Source: Suillus spraguei (Eukaryota > Basidiomycota > Agaricomycetes > Boletales > Suillaceae). Taken from it: a stretch of DNA of 64,000 nucleotides. The translations under genes and the position numbers were made by a program. The stretch spans positions 62,001 to 126,000 of the forward strand of contig JABCPU010000064.1 in assembly GCA_016800925.1 (NCBI GenBank). The letters run 5' to 3'. Shown here piece after piece: positions 34,657-45,761 of this stretch (its first letter is position 1; each line of letters starts with the position of its first letter). Below the pieces are notes generated by a model. The model was not told where the DNA came from, did no database searches, and saw only the letters and a list, made by a program, of their open reading frames with translations.

Positions 34657-35800
34657 TTAAAAATCCTCAACAATCCGCCTCACAGTTTCTTCGTGTTCTT
34701 CTTCTTTGACTTTGGTTTGTCGGAGCGGGGTCTTCTTCTTTTTGTCAGGACAATTATGAATACGGTGTCCTGTTTTCTTGCATCCGAAGCATTGTCCCTT
34801 CTTCATGCATTCAGATCTCTCCATATCAGAGATTCGATCTACGACCATTGCATTGGAGTCACAATTAGGGATGTAACGTGCGTTTCCGTAGTTCTTCTTC
34901 TTTTGTTGTGGAGCATGACGTGTCCTCATGGCTTGAAGGCGATGATGGGAATTGTCAATGGAAACGCATTGCAGCACAATGTCTCGGAATACTTCTGAGA
35001 CATCTCCTAGTGTGAAAAGCTTTGTAAGGATGCCGCAGGGTCTTCTTCTTTCTGTCAGGACAATTATGAATACAGTGTCCTGTTTTCTTGCATCCGAAGC
35101 ATTGTCCCTTCTTCATGCATTCAGATCTCTCCATGTCGGAGGTTCGATCTACGACCATTGCGTTGGAATCACGATTGGGTGTGTAACGTGCATTTCCATA
35201 GTTCTTCTTCTTTTGTTGTGGAGCATGACGTGTCCTCATCGCTTGGAGATGATGATGAGAGTTGTCAATGGAAACACATTGCAGCACAACGTCTCAGAAT
35301 ACTTCTGAGACATCTCCTAGTGCGAAAAGCTTTGTGAGAATACCCCAATTCAGGCCGTCTTGGAAAAATTGGATCTTCGTTGCATTATCGGTGATGTGAG
35401 CCTTGGCTGCAAGTGCCTTGAAGTCAGCAATGTAAGTATGAAGATCTCCACTTCCTTGTTTAAGATCCCTGAGTTTCGTGAGTGCGGTTCCTTTGGTATC
35501 CACTGGATCGAAAGCTTCTTTGAAGCTTTTCATAAAATCCACCATTGTCCCATAACCAACTTTTTGTCCAGAGGTGTCGGTTGATTGAGCATGATCAAGG
35601 AATTGCTCTTTCCAGGATCTAGCATTCCTTTCAGTCATGAAGGATGTTATGAAAATGATCTTCTGCTTGTCGGTAGTGTAAAGCTTTTCATTGATGTCGA
35701 AGTGTAGATTGCATGACTGGATAAATTCATGAGAGTTGTCGCGATCTCCATCAAAACTGGTTGGCTGACCGATCTTGTATTCAAATTCTTTGGTCGTCAT
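34657..35800 (-). pseudogene. gag: Gag of element A with a 310-bp internal duplication
   Basis: The frame starts at the ATG at 35800 (EYKIGQPTSFDGDRDN). It contains a Gag core (SFKEAFDPVDTKGTALTKLR) and a CCHC knuckle present twice, as CFGCKKTGHCIHNC and CFGCKKTGHRIHNC. A 310-bp tandem duplication puts the second knuckle in another frame. A stop also falls near 35290. The part downstream of 34657 leads into the protease. Confidence 0.85.
34729..35340. repeat. 310-bp tandem duplication within gag of element A
   Basis: Unit 1 is 34729-35038; unit 2 begins at 35039 (both start ggtcttcttctt). They are about 90-95 percent alike by eye. 310 is not a multiple of three, so the duplication shifts the reading frame. 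Confidence 0.9.
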
Positions 35801-35986
35801 ATTTTGGCGATTCGTCCGGTGAGTTATACATTCTCAGTGCCTACATGCGCTGTCTTGCTGTCCATCAGGGCTTGTCTTCTGTCAGAGGGCTTCTCTTGAC
35901 AATCGGTCTAGTGTACGCGTACGCTTATCTGCTTATTTAAGCAATCAGGGTTCAGGGTCAAACACTGGGTAGTCAACGATCAATGG

Positions 35987-35997
35987 ACTTTAATCTT
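35987..35997 (-). other. Self-priming primer-binding site of element A
   Basis: On the sense strand AAGATTAAAGT begins one base after the 5' LTR. It is the exact complement of ACTTTAATCTT at 36259-36269, the predicted RNA start in the LTR. No tRNA-type TGG site is present. Confidence 0.65.
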
Positions 35998-35998
35998 T

Positions 35999-36469
35999 TG
36001 TTACGACTGGGGTGGCGTCACCAGCGACAGTGAAAAGACACAGTCGGTCTGCTGGGAAGTTCTACAATGTCCAGAAGAGGACAAGGTGAAAGTACAAGGA
36101 ATGTGTTCCGAGTACGATCAAGAATTCGGCCTCAAAGACAAGTCTGAGAGGTTCTACGAGAATAGAGACTAAGGCTAAGGAGTGCTTAGACTTAGAGACG
36201 ATTCAAGGACGACTTAGGTTGGAGACCTAAGCAAAGGGAGTTCCAGGTAAAATCCAGTAAGATTAAAGTAAGGTATACAAGCATAATACAACGTGCTTAA
36301 ATAGGCCAATATGTGCACACGGACCAAGAGAGACGTGGGAACGTAAATGTGTATCCAAAGAAGGAAGGCAACTATAGTACAGATGCGTTGAGCATATGAG
36401 TCAGAGTCATGTTACGTAATGTACAATGTAAGAAGAAGAGAATGAATAGGGGCACGTACGATTGTAACA
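35999..36469 (-). repeat. 5' LTR of element A with promoter
   Basis: 471 bp. On the sense (minus) strand a TATTTAA box covers 36303-36297. The 11-mer ACTTTAATCTT begins at 36269, 34 bp after the first base of the box, the same spacing as in element B. Confidence 0.92.
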
Positions 36470-36931
36470 CCACTACTGGGTAGATCCAGAGCTAGACAAT
36501 AATCCTGACCTATAGTATGTGCAATGGGGTAAAATCAGGTACTGTATCATGTGGGGTACGCAGTGCTTATATCCTAATTTGTATGTACTTGGAATACTCT
36601 AGGCAAGATCAGTAGCGCTGGAGTGTAGTAACCGCCGTAAGTATACATAGCACGAGGCAACATGTAATAACACTTGCCGTGGAATCAGTGATAACAAACA
36701 GGAAACAAACTATGCACCAAATGGAGCTATGCGGATGCGGCAAGGACATGGAAGGACATTGGTTCATGGAATGAGGTGCGGCAGTCGGTATGGTGTGCAG
36801 TAAGTGTGGGATGCTGCTGGTACTGCTAAACGGGGTAAGACGGCCATGGACAAGTGTTATCTCCTGTAGATGTGAGATGAGTGTCAAAATATGGGGTTTT
36901 CAGCCCAGTGCCAATATGTTCATTACACCGT

Positions 36932-37389
36932 CTTACCCCTTTAGCATTGCCGGCAGCATCCCATGCTTACTGCACACCATACCGACTGCCGCACCTCGTT
37001 CCAGTATCCATCAGTGGAGGTATTGCATTTTTGGACATAGGATCAGAAGGTGGCTGGCCCCAACAAGGTTCATTGTGTAAGGTCAGGTCGGATGGCTCAA
37101 GCATGTTGAAGTCGATGTTGTGCTCAAAACTGGGTGGAGGGGTTGCATGGCTATGGCGCAGTGCATGTGAGAGATTCTGTTGGTGCTTCTTTGTTTGGTC
37201 ATGGGCAGCAATGTGACATTGGTGCATTGTTAGGATGGGATCCCTTAGCTTTGGGCACACCTTGCATATAACATGGCCCATCTCGCTGGCTTGTGCATAC
37301 ACTGCAAATAAAATTAGTTTACATTTAAAGGCTTTGACATAAAACTGACCAAAAGGATCCAAGTCTACAGTTTTCTTCTTTGGCTGCAT
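36932..37389 (-). other. C LTR remnant and an unassigned zinc-finger-like exon
   Basis: 36932-37005 is the continuation of the C fragment at 27958. Beyond it a minus-strand frame starting at the ATG at 37389 encodes QPKKKTVDLDPFGQF, then (after a likely intron near 37300) GHVICKVCPKLRDP and HQCHIAAHDQTKKHQQNL. The cysteines and histidines suggest a zinc-finger-like N-terminus of a transposon or host gene. No family is assigned. Confidence 0.4.
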
Positions 37390-37572
37390 TGGTGAAGTTC
37401 TGACATTTTACTGTCTGACTTGAATAATTGAGAAAATGAACATGGATAGGTGCCCGCACAAGAGTATTCATATGATCTTATATGAGCATCTACATGTGTT
37501 CAGCATGCTGGTGAGGCTTGGTGAGGTCAAGGGCATGAGTGATCTGGTGGCAGAATTTGGATTGGTTGATCA

Positions 37573-38400
37573 TTGATTGTGATGAAGCAGAACTTCTGGA
37601 ACTCATGTGATGACCAACAGACAGAAACTTGCAACATTGTTTCAACATGCCTTCAAACCTCTGGCATGTCTCTTACAAGAGCCAGCACAGATAATCTTCG
37701 TGTCAATATGGTATATGATGAAAACGGACTTAGTCTTGCCTCTCTTTGCTTATCTATCCGCTTTGTCAGAAACATACAGTCACAGTTGCAAAACCCACCC
37801 ACATTTATTGTCAGTCAATGTTTTCCTGCATCATCTTCCATCTCACAAAAAATATCAGCCACTAAAAGTCTCTATCCATATTCCTGAAGCATATGCCAAT
37901 CAAATTTCACTCATTGTAGAATGTATTAGTCTACATGTTGCTTTGATCGGTCGCCCATCATTGAATAGTCTACCAGAGGTAATTGGACTGCCCACACAGA
38001 TACCTAACTGTCAATGATAACATTATATGTAGGGCAGCTTTCCCTTCCTTCCTCTCGCATCCAGCTTCAATTACCTCAATGGTTGGACTTGTGCAGTGCT
38101 TGCTGATACCATTCAAGATTGGCTTGGGAACAATATTTCTTTCACATGTTTGGATGTCTGGTTGTGGGGCCATGAATTTTTTTGGATGGCATTTGTTGCA
38201 GCATTTCCTGGATTTCCACGCCAAGAATGGCCACTGTGGGACCCAAAGATTGGCATGGAGGGCGAGTTTATCACCTATTGGATGTCTGACTTTGGTTCAA
38301 GCAGTGAGAGATTGCCCGATGATGTCCGGACTGGTGTGTGGAGGAAATTTCATGATCTCACAACTATACTATACCCGCTTCCTCTCTTTCAGGAATATTA
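37573..38400 (+). other. Unassigned coding-like region
   Basis: Plus-strand frames at 37607-38017 and 38096-38401 look protein-like; the second gives DVWLWGHEFFWMAFVAAFPG and FPRQEWPLWDPKIGMEGEF. They may be 5' exons of the gene that continues at 38660-41050. No family is recognised. Confidence 0.35.
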
Positions 38401-38659
38401 ACATTCATCCATGTATATCATACCCATATATTTCCTGTCGACCTTATTTATGCATAAAATAGGACAATGCATGTATCATTTTCTCTCACCATCAATCTGT
38501 TTCAAAATTTGCAACATGTGATAGTATTGAGCTCCTATCTGAATCTGACAGCAGAAAACACTGGCTTATGCCACAGTTCTCGCTTATAAGGCGTGAATCT
38601 AACAGGAAATCACCCCTCGAAATCATGCCTCCCGTTCATTTGTTATAATGCAACAGTGA

Positions 38660-41050
38660 CTGGGAGTCCCAGCCCTCCATACTTCCTGGACCACTCAAAG
38701 GAGCATCCCCAGTGATTGTCAAGAGGCATTCAACACCTGCGACAAAAATTGCAAAAAGTCAAGCTAGCACTGTTGTTGTGGAGTCAGCTTCAAGCCTGGC
38801 AGCAACAAAGGAGCCCCAGGCAACCATGACTCCAGAAACAAATCAAGAAAACATCGAAAATGAAGAATCAGGCATGCAGGATCCTGGTGTGTCTGTTGCA
38901 AGTTTAAGACCATGTAATTTATCTTTAAAGTTTTGCAGGTTTGCGCCAGCTGATTATCAACAGAATTCGGAACAGTGTTGATGGGCCCAAAGTTGAGGTA
39001 TGGGAAGCAGCGTGTTTCTTATCTTTCTCAGGCTGATTGCCATGGTAGGTATTTTCGAATGTTACAGGAGATGATTATGTATATGTTTTGAATGCTATTG
39101 GATCTGATGATAATCTAGTTCGCAAGTGAGTGTTTTTCATCCTTTTCCAAATTTGAGCTAATTTTGTATTTTGCTTCAGACTGTCATACATCCCCAGTCT
39201 GCACCAAATTGTCACCACCCTGCCTTTCCCAATCCACGAGTTGATCCTTGTGCCTTTGTGCACTGCAATGGGGATTGTCATTGAGTCTATCACCATCCCT
39301 GACGACTTCGAATTTTCATTACCCATCCATATGGCACGTATGGTAGACACGCCTGCTACTGCAGAACTCCCTCCTCCGGATAAGACTCAGACATATCGCT
39401 GTAAAGATACAACCTAACCTGGGCTGTAGATAAACTACCTCCTAAGTTAGTATGTGAGTCTTGCGCTCCATCTAGTCTGCTTCACTTGCAAAACAAGAGT
39501 GTTCGACCCTAAAGGGGGATGCCTGTTAGTATGGTCAAGTTCAAGTCAAACCAATGTGCGAATGTAGCGTTGTAGTCAGCGGTAATTGCTGCGGTCAGCG
39601 GTGATGCCACCAGAACTAGTGTCGTGTGTAGCAGTGCTACCATGGTTGAGATAATACTTGAAACAGTAACATCAAGCGAGCGGTGACAAGTGGTGATATC
39701 AGCGGTAGCAGTAAGGTTGCGAGCGGTGCGAGGAAACAGTAAAGAAGGCTGCAGTACTTTCAGTGGTAAAGTAGCGGTGCGTGAGAAGTTCAGTCAAAAT
39801 AGCAATCAAAAGTCTAGTGGTATGCCAGCAGTAACAGAGAACGAGCGTGATTGATTAACGAGCGATAAGGAACTTTAAAGACTAAGTCTACTACTGGGTA
39901 GATCCAGAGCTAGACAATAATCCTGACCTATAGTACATGCAATGGGGTAAAATCAGGTACTGTATCATGTGGGGTATGCGGTGCTTATATCCTAAATCAT
40001 ATGTACTCAGAATGCTCTAGGCAAGATCAGTAGCACTCAAGTATAGTAACCGCCATATGTAAACATAGCACAAGGTGCTGCAGCATGAGGCAACATGTAA
40101 TAAGACTTGCCGTGGAATCAGTGATAACGAACATAAAACAAATGATGCACCAAATGGAGCTATGTGGATGTGGCAAGGACATGGGAGAACATCGGTATGT
40201 GGAATGTGGTGTGGCAGTCGGTATGGTGTGCAGTAACCATGGGATGCTACTGGCAATGCTATTAAGCCCAGTGCCAATATGTTTGTTACATCGCCTCGGA
40301 GTACCAGACATGGTCTTGATGTTCCAGACACATGATGCTGACATCCGTCCACTCTGGCCATTCAAGGTCTCCATCTCCCAAACTTCTGAAGGTGCCATCA
40401 TGAAGCTGCAGAAGTTTGGCGATCAGAACGAGAACATTTTGGCTGCCACTCACTTCAACATCATTGAATCCAAGAACTACAGTATACCCACATATGAATG
40501 GGGCATCAAGAAGGAGCTGGATTGGAGGGGGGTTCAGATAGGGGAGTTGAAAAGTTCGAATAATGGTGCATTAGCGTCACAATCTCATACATGGTTCCAT
40601 CCTGCAACAGTCACCATCACCACTTGGATCTGTCCTCCTAACAAGCCATTGAACCTCAAATCTCAAAGTTGTGCTTACCATGCGAGTGCTGTACATGTCC
40701 CTTAGATTTTTCTAATACTAACGCTGACCATTCACATTACCAGGTACTTTACCCCAACCAGAATGAGCAGGCCCTCAACAAAGTTCAAAATCTGTTCCAA
40801 TGCACGCTGGAAAGAGTCTGTGACACAATTGTTGACCACCTGGAGACCGAGCATGTGGATAATGATACGCTCCTGTAAGCACTGCTATTTGACTGATGAT
40901 TGTAAATTCATCAGTTCGATTGTTTCCAGCAACTCACTCCAGGTTATGAGGGACTGGTCTCCACCAACAGAGCTGCTCAATTGGAACAAGTGCACCAAGG
41001 ACCTGTGGCCAGCAATGAAGCAGACCGGATTTGATCACTACCGCAAATAG
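38660..41050 (+). pseudogene. Multi-exon gene of unknown family, interrupted by a solo LTR
   Basis: Exons join in frame with GT-AG introns. The first placed exon (from about 38664) ends at 38888 and is followed by GLRQLIINRIRNSVDGPKVE, VFSNVTGDDYVYVLNAIGSD and LSYIPSLHQIVTTLPFPIHE. The next exon is cut by a C LTR at 39400 (DKTQTY then RLGVPDMVLMFQTHDADIRP), giving on the far side WPFKVSISQTSEGAIMKLQK. Later exons give VLYPNQNEQALNKVQN and LNSLQVMRDWSPPTELLNWN, ending at a TAG at 41048-41050. Removing the LTR and one tcgc copy restores the frame exactly. I do not recognise the family. The start lies upstream and was not found. Confidence 0.6.
39400..40290 (-). mobile_element. Solo LTR, family C, in the unknown gene
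   Basis: 891 bp reading tgtaaagatacaacc on the plus strand and ending gtttgttaca. Target duplication is tcgc at 39396-39399 and 40291-40294. It shows the uninterrupted form of the LTR that is split at 28532/36470. Confidence 0.92.
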
Positions 41051-41832
41051 CATGGCAGCTTCCTCAAGCATGTTGCCAATGAGTCTGAGGTCTTGCATGC
41101 ATCTAGACCTGGACCGAGCAAGAAGGGGAGGATTTCATAGCACGTCTTGTTCTGTGTCTCACGCAAATTCTCGACTGTCTTTCAAACCCCATTTTACATG
41201 TTTCCCCCCCAAATGTATTACTACTACGTGTCTTTTTCCTCAAATTGAAATTGTACTAGTACTGCCGCATCATGTTGTTTTCATTTTGCACACTGTCATA
41301 GTAGATCTCTGGGCTATGTAGCAGCAAATCAGATTTCTTATGGTATACATGAAAATATTTAGCAGCAGCACCTCTACAATTCGCACAGGTACAATATCAA
41401 GGACTCATCAGTTTACTGCTTGAGCTTACTATTACTGAGTGGGTCTCAGCACTGAGCTGAAATCACAACAACCAACCAATCTGCATTAGATCTACTATAG
41501 TGGTCACCTAGACCTCAGTGTTGGTATTCGAGCAACAGCTTGTTGACCTTATGAGCTGAGCATCACATTAAGGTTAATATTACAGTGACATGTCTACATC
41601 ACTTGTGGGTGCTATCAGTGTTTGCCAGACCTTTCTTAGGCCCTTCAAAACACTGGTTCTTAATACAGGCAAAAAATTGTGTCGCTAGGACCATTGGTCT
41701 ATATATATTTAATTTGTTCCTTGCGTGCTTGATTGTGACCGGACTGAGGTACACAATTGAACTTCCGTCAAATGTTAGGTAAAGCAAAATCCACATTTGG
41801 CCGTGTAGTATATACATCACACTTGTTCTGTA
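41051..41832. other. Non-coding stretch
   Basis: 3' flank of the unknown gene followed by AT-rich sequence. Open frames are short and show no coding features. Nothing else is recognised. Confidence 0.4.
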
Positions 41833-42797
41833 TCAGAGCACGTGATCTTGGTGAGCCAGTGCCACATCACCAAAACTATACAACTCAGACATGGGTATAC
41901 ATGGCAATGTCAGAGCTACCATACCTGCCATAAGTATCTGGCACAAGTCCTCAATGTCAGACAATGTTAGGAAACTCAATTCCGCCATTCTAACTGTCAT
42001 ATGACCATAGTCTCGCATTAGTCTAGCATTCTGACATGCCAGACATTTCCATGCATTTGTTTCTTGCTCAGAGTACTCAGACATCGCAATTGCATTCCAA
42101 TATAATGAGATGTTGCATTAAAAATATGACAATACAAAATAATGAGGTGTAATTAATATTGAGTGTTTTGTTCTGAGCCTATGTATGTGAAAGTGGATCC
42201 TCGAGAGTGTATTTCCAGAACAGGAATAACTTTAAGAAATCAGATTGGGTAGGTCAGGTTCAGTAGTGTATGACAATGGGGAAATGAAAGCGAGAATATA
42301 GATAACATACTGTTTGACGGCCCATTAAGTAGCAGATGGCTACTTCCTCAAAAATTTCCATGTCAGCATTGCTGCGGGTGCCCTGCACTTTGTCAAACAG
42401 CTACAATAAGCCAGTGGTTCAAGATTGTTAGATTTAGTACAAATTCCTTTAGTAAAGAACTCACTTGTTGGCATCCTCTAATGTCTTGAGTTTGCTGACT
42501 GGACAGAGAGTGCAGACTAGAACAGGGTAGTTGATGGTACAAGTAGCTGAGATAGCAGCATCCGTCTGATGGCTTAGATAAGCACATAATATATGCATAT
42601 ATGCACATATACTCACCTTCTTGATGAAGGTTTGAGTTCCGAGGCTCTGTGAGTGTCGCCATATCAGTGATCAGAACATCAGAATCAGAAATGACTAACC
42701 TATTTGTTTTCTCATCATTATCTGATGAATGGTGTCTTTTCTTTGGCCTCATGGCCATCTTTGAGACCTTCTTTGGAGGTATGGGGGCCATAGATAA
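41833..42797 (-). other. Possible spliced gene, unknown
   Basis: A candidate start at about 42797 gives MAPIPPKKVSKMAMRPKKRH and a basic and serine-rich N-terminus. Likely exons follow after GTGAGT donors: one ending KLKTLEDAN, one reading FDKVQGTRSNADMEIFEEVA near 42370-42310, and a last one ending at 41833 (NAWKCLACQNARLMRDYGHM). The frame across one intron does not close by eye, so the model is uncertain. No family is recognised. Confidence 0.35.
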
Positions 42798-43169
42798 TAC
42801 TGAAGAGTTTGAGCTATGTGAGGATACACAGAATGTTTGCAATGCTTCATGATGGTAGAAAAAGAAAGATAAGATTGCATTTGACATGGCGGTGTTAGTT
42901 TAAGTTATTGTTTGTTTGTTCAATAATTGTTAGCCACAAGTCTTTGAATGTTTCAAAGCTATTGACGCTAGTTGATCATAGTGTTGAGTACTTTTGCCTA
43001 ATTGAGGAGCTTCCGTCTTTCAGGTACTCAACGATGACATACTTGCAGAAGAAGACTATGGCGCTCTATCATTAATGTTAAGGCATTTACTAGTACCATC
43101 CAACTTAGATGACTTTCATGTGATACAATACATGATATATCTGATATCACGGGTACTGTAGAGATATGG

Positions 43170-44515
43170 ACTTAGGTTCAACCCTATTTGGGTGTGACCG
43201 AATGAATGTTAGGTTCAAAGGTTCGCAGGGGGGTGTGACCTGTGACACGCTGCACTTAGGTTCAGTGATGACCAATGTTCAAGTTGGGTAGACACATTGC
43301 CTTGTACACATGCAGCTGCCAAGTGTGGCGATCCTCACGACCTGCGGCCGGAGATGCACCTTCATCTCTAATTTTACTTCCGTCTGGCAACAGAATGTCT
43401 TCTGTCTATGTTATTGCAAGGTCTTTTCAGTGTGGATCCTCCAATTTTTGGTGACCCTGAGCTTAGTTCCACGAGACGGACATGGTCTGACCCATTTCCC
43501 CTCCAAGTTTTCCATACCATGCCTGATCTCTGTGTTGCCTCAAAGGCTGAACTCCGGGATGTGTTATCTGTACCTGCACAATTCTCAATTGCTCCTTCTG
43601 GCAGCCTTTCTGTTGCTGCCTTACTGCTCATAAACCTGCCTACAGTGTTAGAAACTGATGCTTCGGCCACTAGAATCATCTTTTCCAAAATGTCCCCTTT
43701 GCTCCAGTTTCCCGCAGACTTTGTTTCGCAACCTGTTCCGCCATTCCAAACAGCCTCATCCCTGCAAAATCGTGCTAGTGGTGCATTTCAAAACAGAGAT
43801 AAATTAGTGATCCATCCTTCATTCCCCAATGATCCGCTTCCAATGTGGGTTGTGTCATACTGGGTTGTGATGTCACATGCACTCGAGAATCAGCGTGATT
43901 GGCGTACATCGCATGACTGGGTCTATGACAGACTTAATGTCATTTCTACTGACAGAAATGAGTTAGAAATTATTGACGAGGTTCTAGATGTCTTGGAGAG
44001 CCTTCCATGGGATGCTCCTCTCAAGGGATTCGGTGCTCAGACAGATCTGAGGACTATCGAGCTCCAATCCCTGTTAGCACCATGTTCAATTCATGGCCGT
44101 GTTTTAGATGCCACCCACATGCCGCAGATGTCGAGCTTGATCCTAGTGATGTTTCTGTGGATACTGTTCTGCAACACATTGCATTGGGTGAATCATCTGT
44201 CCCTCATGGCTATAGCGCTGGCAAATTGGGCAATTTGCTGGTAGACAACGAGTCAGAGAGCTATGAGCGAGAAGAAGTACTAGATGACATGACGGGGCTT
44301 CAATCTATGGCTGATGGGTATAAGGAGGTTGAGGCCGAGGGTCGTGGCAAGTGCAGGCGTGTTGCGAACACTCAGTACAAATTTTTTTGGATGCATTAGA
44401 CAGTTTTTTCGTATTTTTACCGCTTGTCACACTTTAGGTTCGACGGCCCTAAAATTGGTGTGACCGTCACACAAAATAGGTTCGATTCGCCAGGCGTGTG
44501 ACGGTGTGACGAACC
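43170..44515. repeat. Repeat-bounded segment with AGGTTCR and GTGTGAC motifs
   Basis: Left border 43168-43265 holds several ttaggttca or aggttcg motifs plus ggtgtgacc. Right border 44430-44515 holds taggttcg motifs and the inverted pair gtgtgac-c-gtcacac. The clusters enclose an unassigned ORF. They may be subterminal repeats of an unclassified DNA transposon. Confidence 0.4.
43408..44399 (+). CDS. ORF of unknown function inside the repeat-bounded segment
   Basis: The frame from 43408 is open for 278 codons. It includes LPMWVVSYWVVMSHALENQR and WVYDRLNVISTDRNELEIID. A second frame from about 44095 continues with ADVELDPSDVSVDTVLQHIA and ends at 44399. A 35-nt GTTAGC-to-TTTTAG segment (44074-44108) would join them in frame, but that is short for an intron, so a frameshift is equally possible. 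A link to transposon-borne Ulp1-type protease genes of Agaricomycetes is only a vague memory. The true start is unknown. Confidence 0.4.
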
Positions 44516-44529
44516 TAGGTAATTGGTGG

Positions 44530-44790
44530 TCAGGAATTTTGATATATCATGTGATGTCTGGATTCGGTAATTTTGGTGATGCATACGATGACCTCTCTGC
44601 TTTCATTACCGCTTGCTATCCACTGTCCATCTCGCGATACTGCCTCCCCCTTCTTCAACACGGCACCTCTTTCCAAGTCCCACAGACGAAGTATCTTCTC
44701 ATCCAATGCTGTAACTATCTGAACTCCAGCACCGCACCAGAGGCCGAAGGGTTTGGGTGCTACTGAGGTGGACTTTGATGGGATTGTGGG
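44530..44790 (-). pseudogene. WD40-repeat protein fragment
   Basis: The minus-strand frame contains GVQIVTALDEKILRLWDLER followed by SRDGQWIASGNESREV, the D-K-x-[IL]-R-[LI]-W-D and DGQWI-SG signatures of WD40 repeats. Only about one and a half repeats remain. The frame stops at an AGGTTCR-type repeat border, suggesting the gene was cut by that segment. Confidence 0.5.
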
Positions 44791-44849
44791 TGTCTTGCTA
44801 TAAGCTGCGGAGGTGCGTGTTTTGTGTATTTTATGCTGCTTCTTCACTG

Positions 44850-45761
44850 TGTCGACTTGTTTTCATAGATGCCCAGGCACGAGCCCTCTGTCATCGTAGC
44901 GGCAGCTCACCTGTCTTGCTATCCTTATTTTTACACCGCTCTCATGCATACCGGTCGCAATTTCTGTTTGGTGAGTAGATCACCATCGATACCCGCCGAC
45001 TCCCAGTATTAATTGTTAGCACTGTGTCCTCGCTCTGGACATCCGTGCCCCTTGCTCACTCTCGTCATGTCAAACGAGCACTTCACGCCACCTTTGCATG
45101 ACTCATTCTCATTCAATAACTCGTTCGTACTGTATTGACTCGTTATACTCGCATTTTATCTACATACTCACACCCTTGCACATACTTTCAAAGCTTTGTG
45201 CAGGTCCTCTCACCTGCATTCATTTGTGTTTGCCTGCATTGGTCTGTGCTCGCCTGCACTTACCTGCATTCATTTATGCTTACCTACACTCTTTTAGACT
45301 TGCCTGTACTCATTTGAACTTGTCAGGGCCCACCTGCATTCATTTTCACTTGCCTGTACTTCCACTCCTCTTATCCTGGCGCCTTTGGGTGTTGTTCGCA
45401 TATGTTCGAGCCACGTTAGCATTTGCCGACGTGTGCTGGGCATATGCGTTAAGTATTGGCAACTGTTGGAATTGAGTGGGCCTCTCGTTCTCCCCAGTAT
45501 CCGTGACCCATACTGTACCCATACCCGACTGGTGTGGCATGGGTGTTGATATAACTTAAAGCAAACTAACCAAGTTCGGAGTTGGAGAGTGATGCACAGG
45601 CGCCACTACGATGCCAAAAGTCAGAGCACCCTGACGTCAGAAACGCTTTGGCTTAATATAAAGTTGTGCTGTAAAACTCAACGGCATAGAGGTAAAATAA
45701 ACGCAGTTGCGATGTGGTAGAATCTACTCTCCAGAGGTAATCACCCAAAACAACATAGGCC
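44850..45761. other. Intergenic, with a degenerate short repeat
   Basis: No gene was found. 45190-45370 contains repeated cttgcctgcattcatttg-like words with a ~18-20 bp period. The last ~200 bp is the 3' flank of the gene on the minus strand. Confidence 0.45.

Larger units (their letters stand above)
28533..36469 (-). mobile_element. Full-length Ty3/Gypsy chromovirus, family A, decayed
   Basis: A 7937-bp element with 471-bp LTRs at both ends (28533-29003 and 35999-36469). Target duplication is ccact at 28528-28532 and 36470-36474. Sense is minus: 5' LTR at the right, primer site, gag, pol with chromodomain, an extra same-strand ORF with zinc knuckles, 3' LTR. The LTRs differ at about 15 sites, and those I compared are all transitions. 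It is the source family of the solo A LTRs at 127, 4724, 25277 and 52369. It has multiple stops, so it is inactive. Confidence 0.95.
28046..36927 (-). mobile_element. Solo LTR, family C, split by chromovirus A
   Basis: Halves are 28046-28532 and 36470-36927. Target duplication is ccgt at 28042-28045 and 36928-36931, inside another C LTR of opposite orientation. The copy at 39400-40290 shows the same sequence unbroken across the insertion point. Confidence 0.88.

Noticed and set aside
39501..39509. GTTCGACCC in the C LTR matches a tRNA B box, suggesting a SINE or tRNA gene
   Set aside because: No A box at a suitable distance and no cloverleaf; the sequence has LTR ends with 4-bp duplications and precedes a Gag-like ORF elsewhere.
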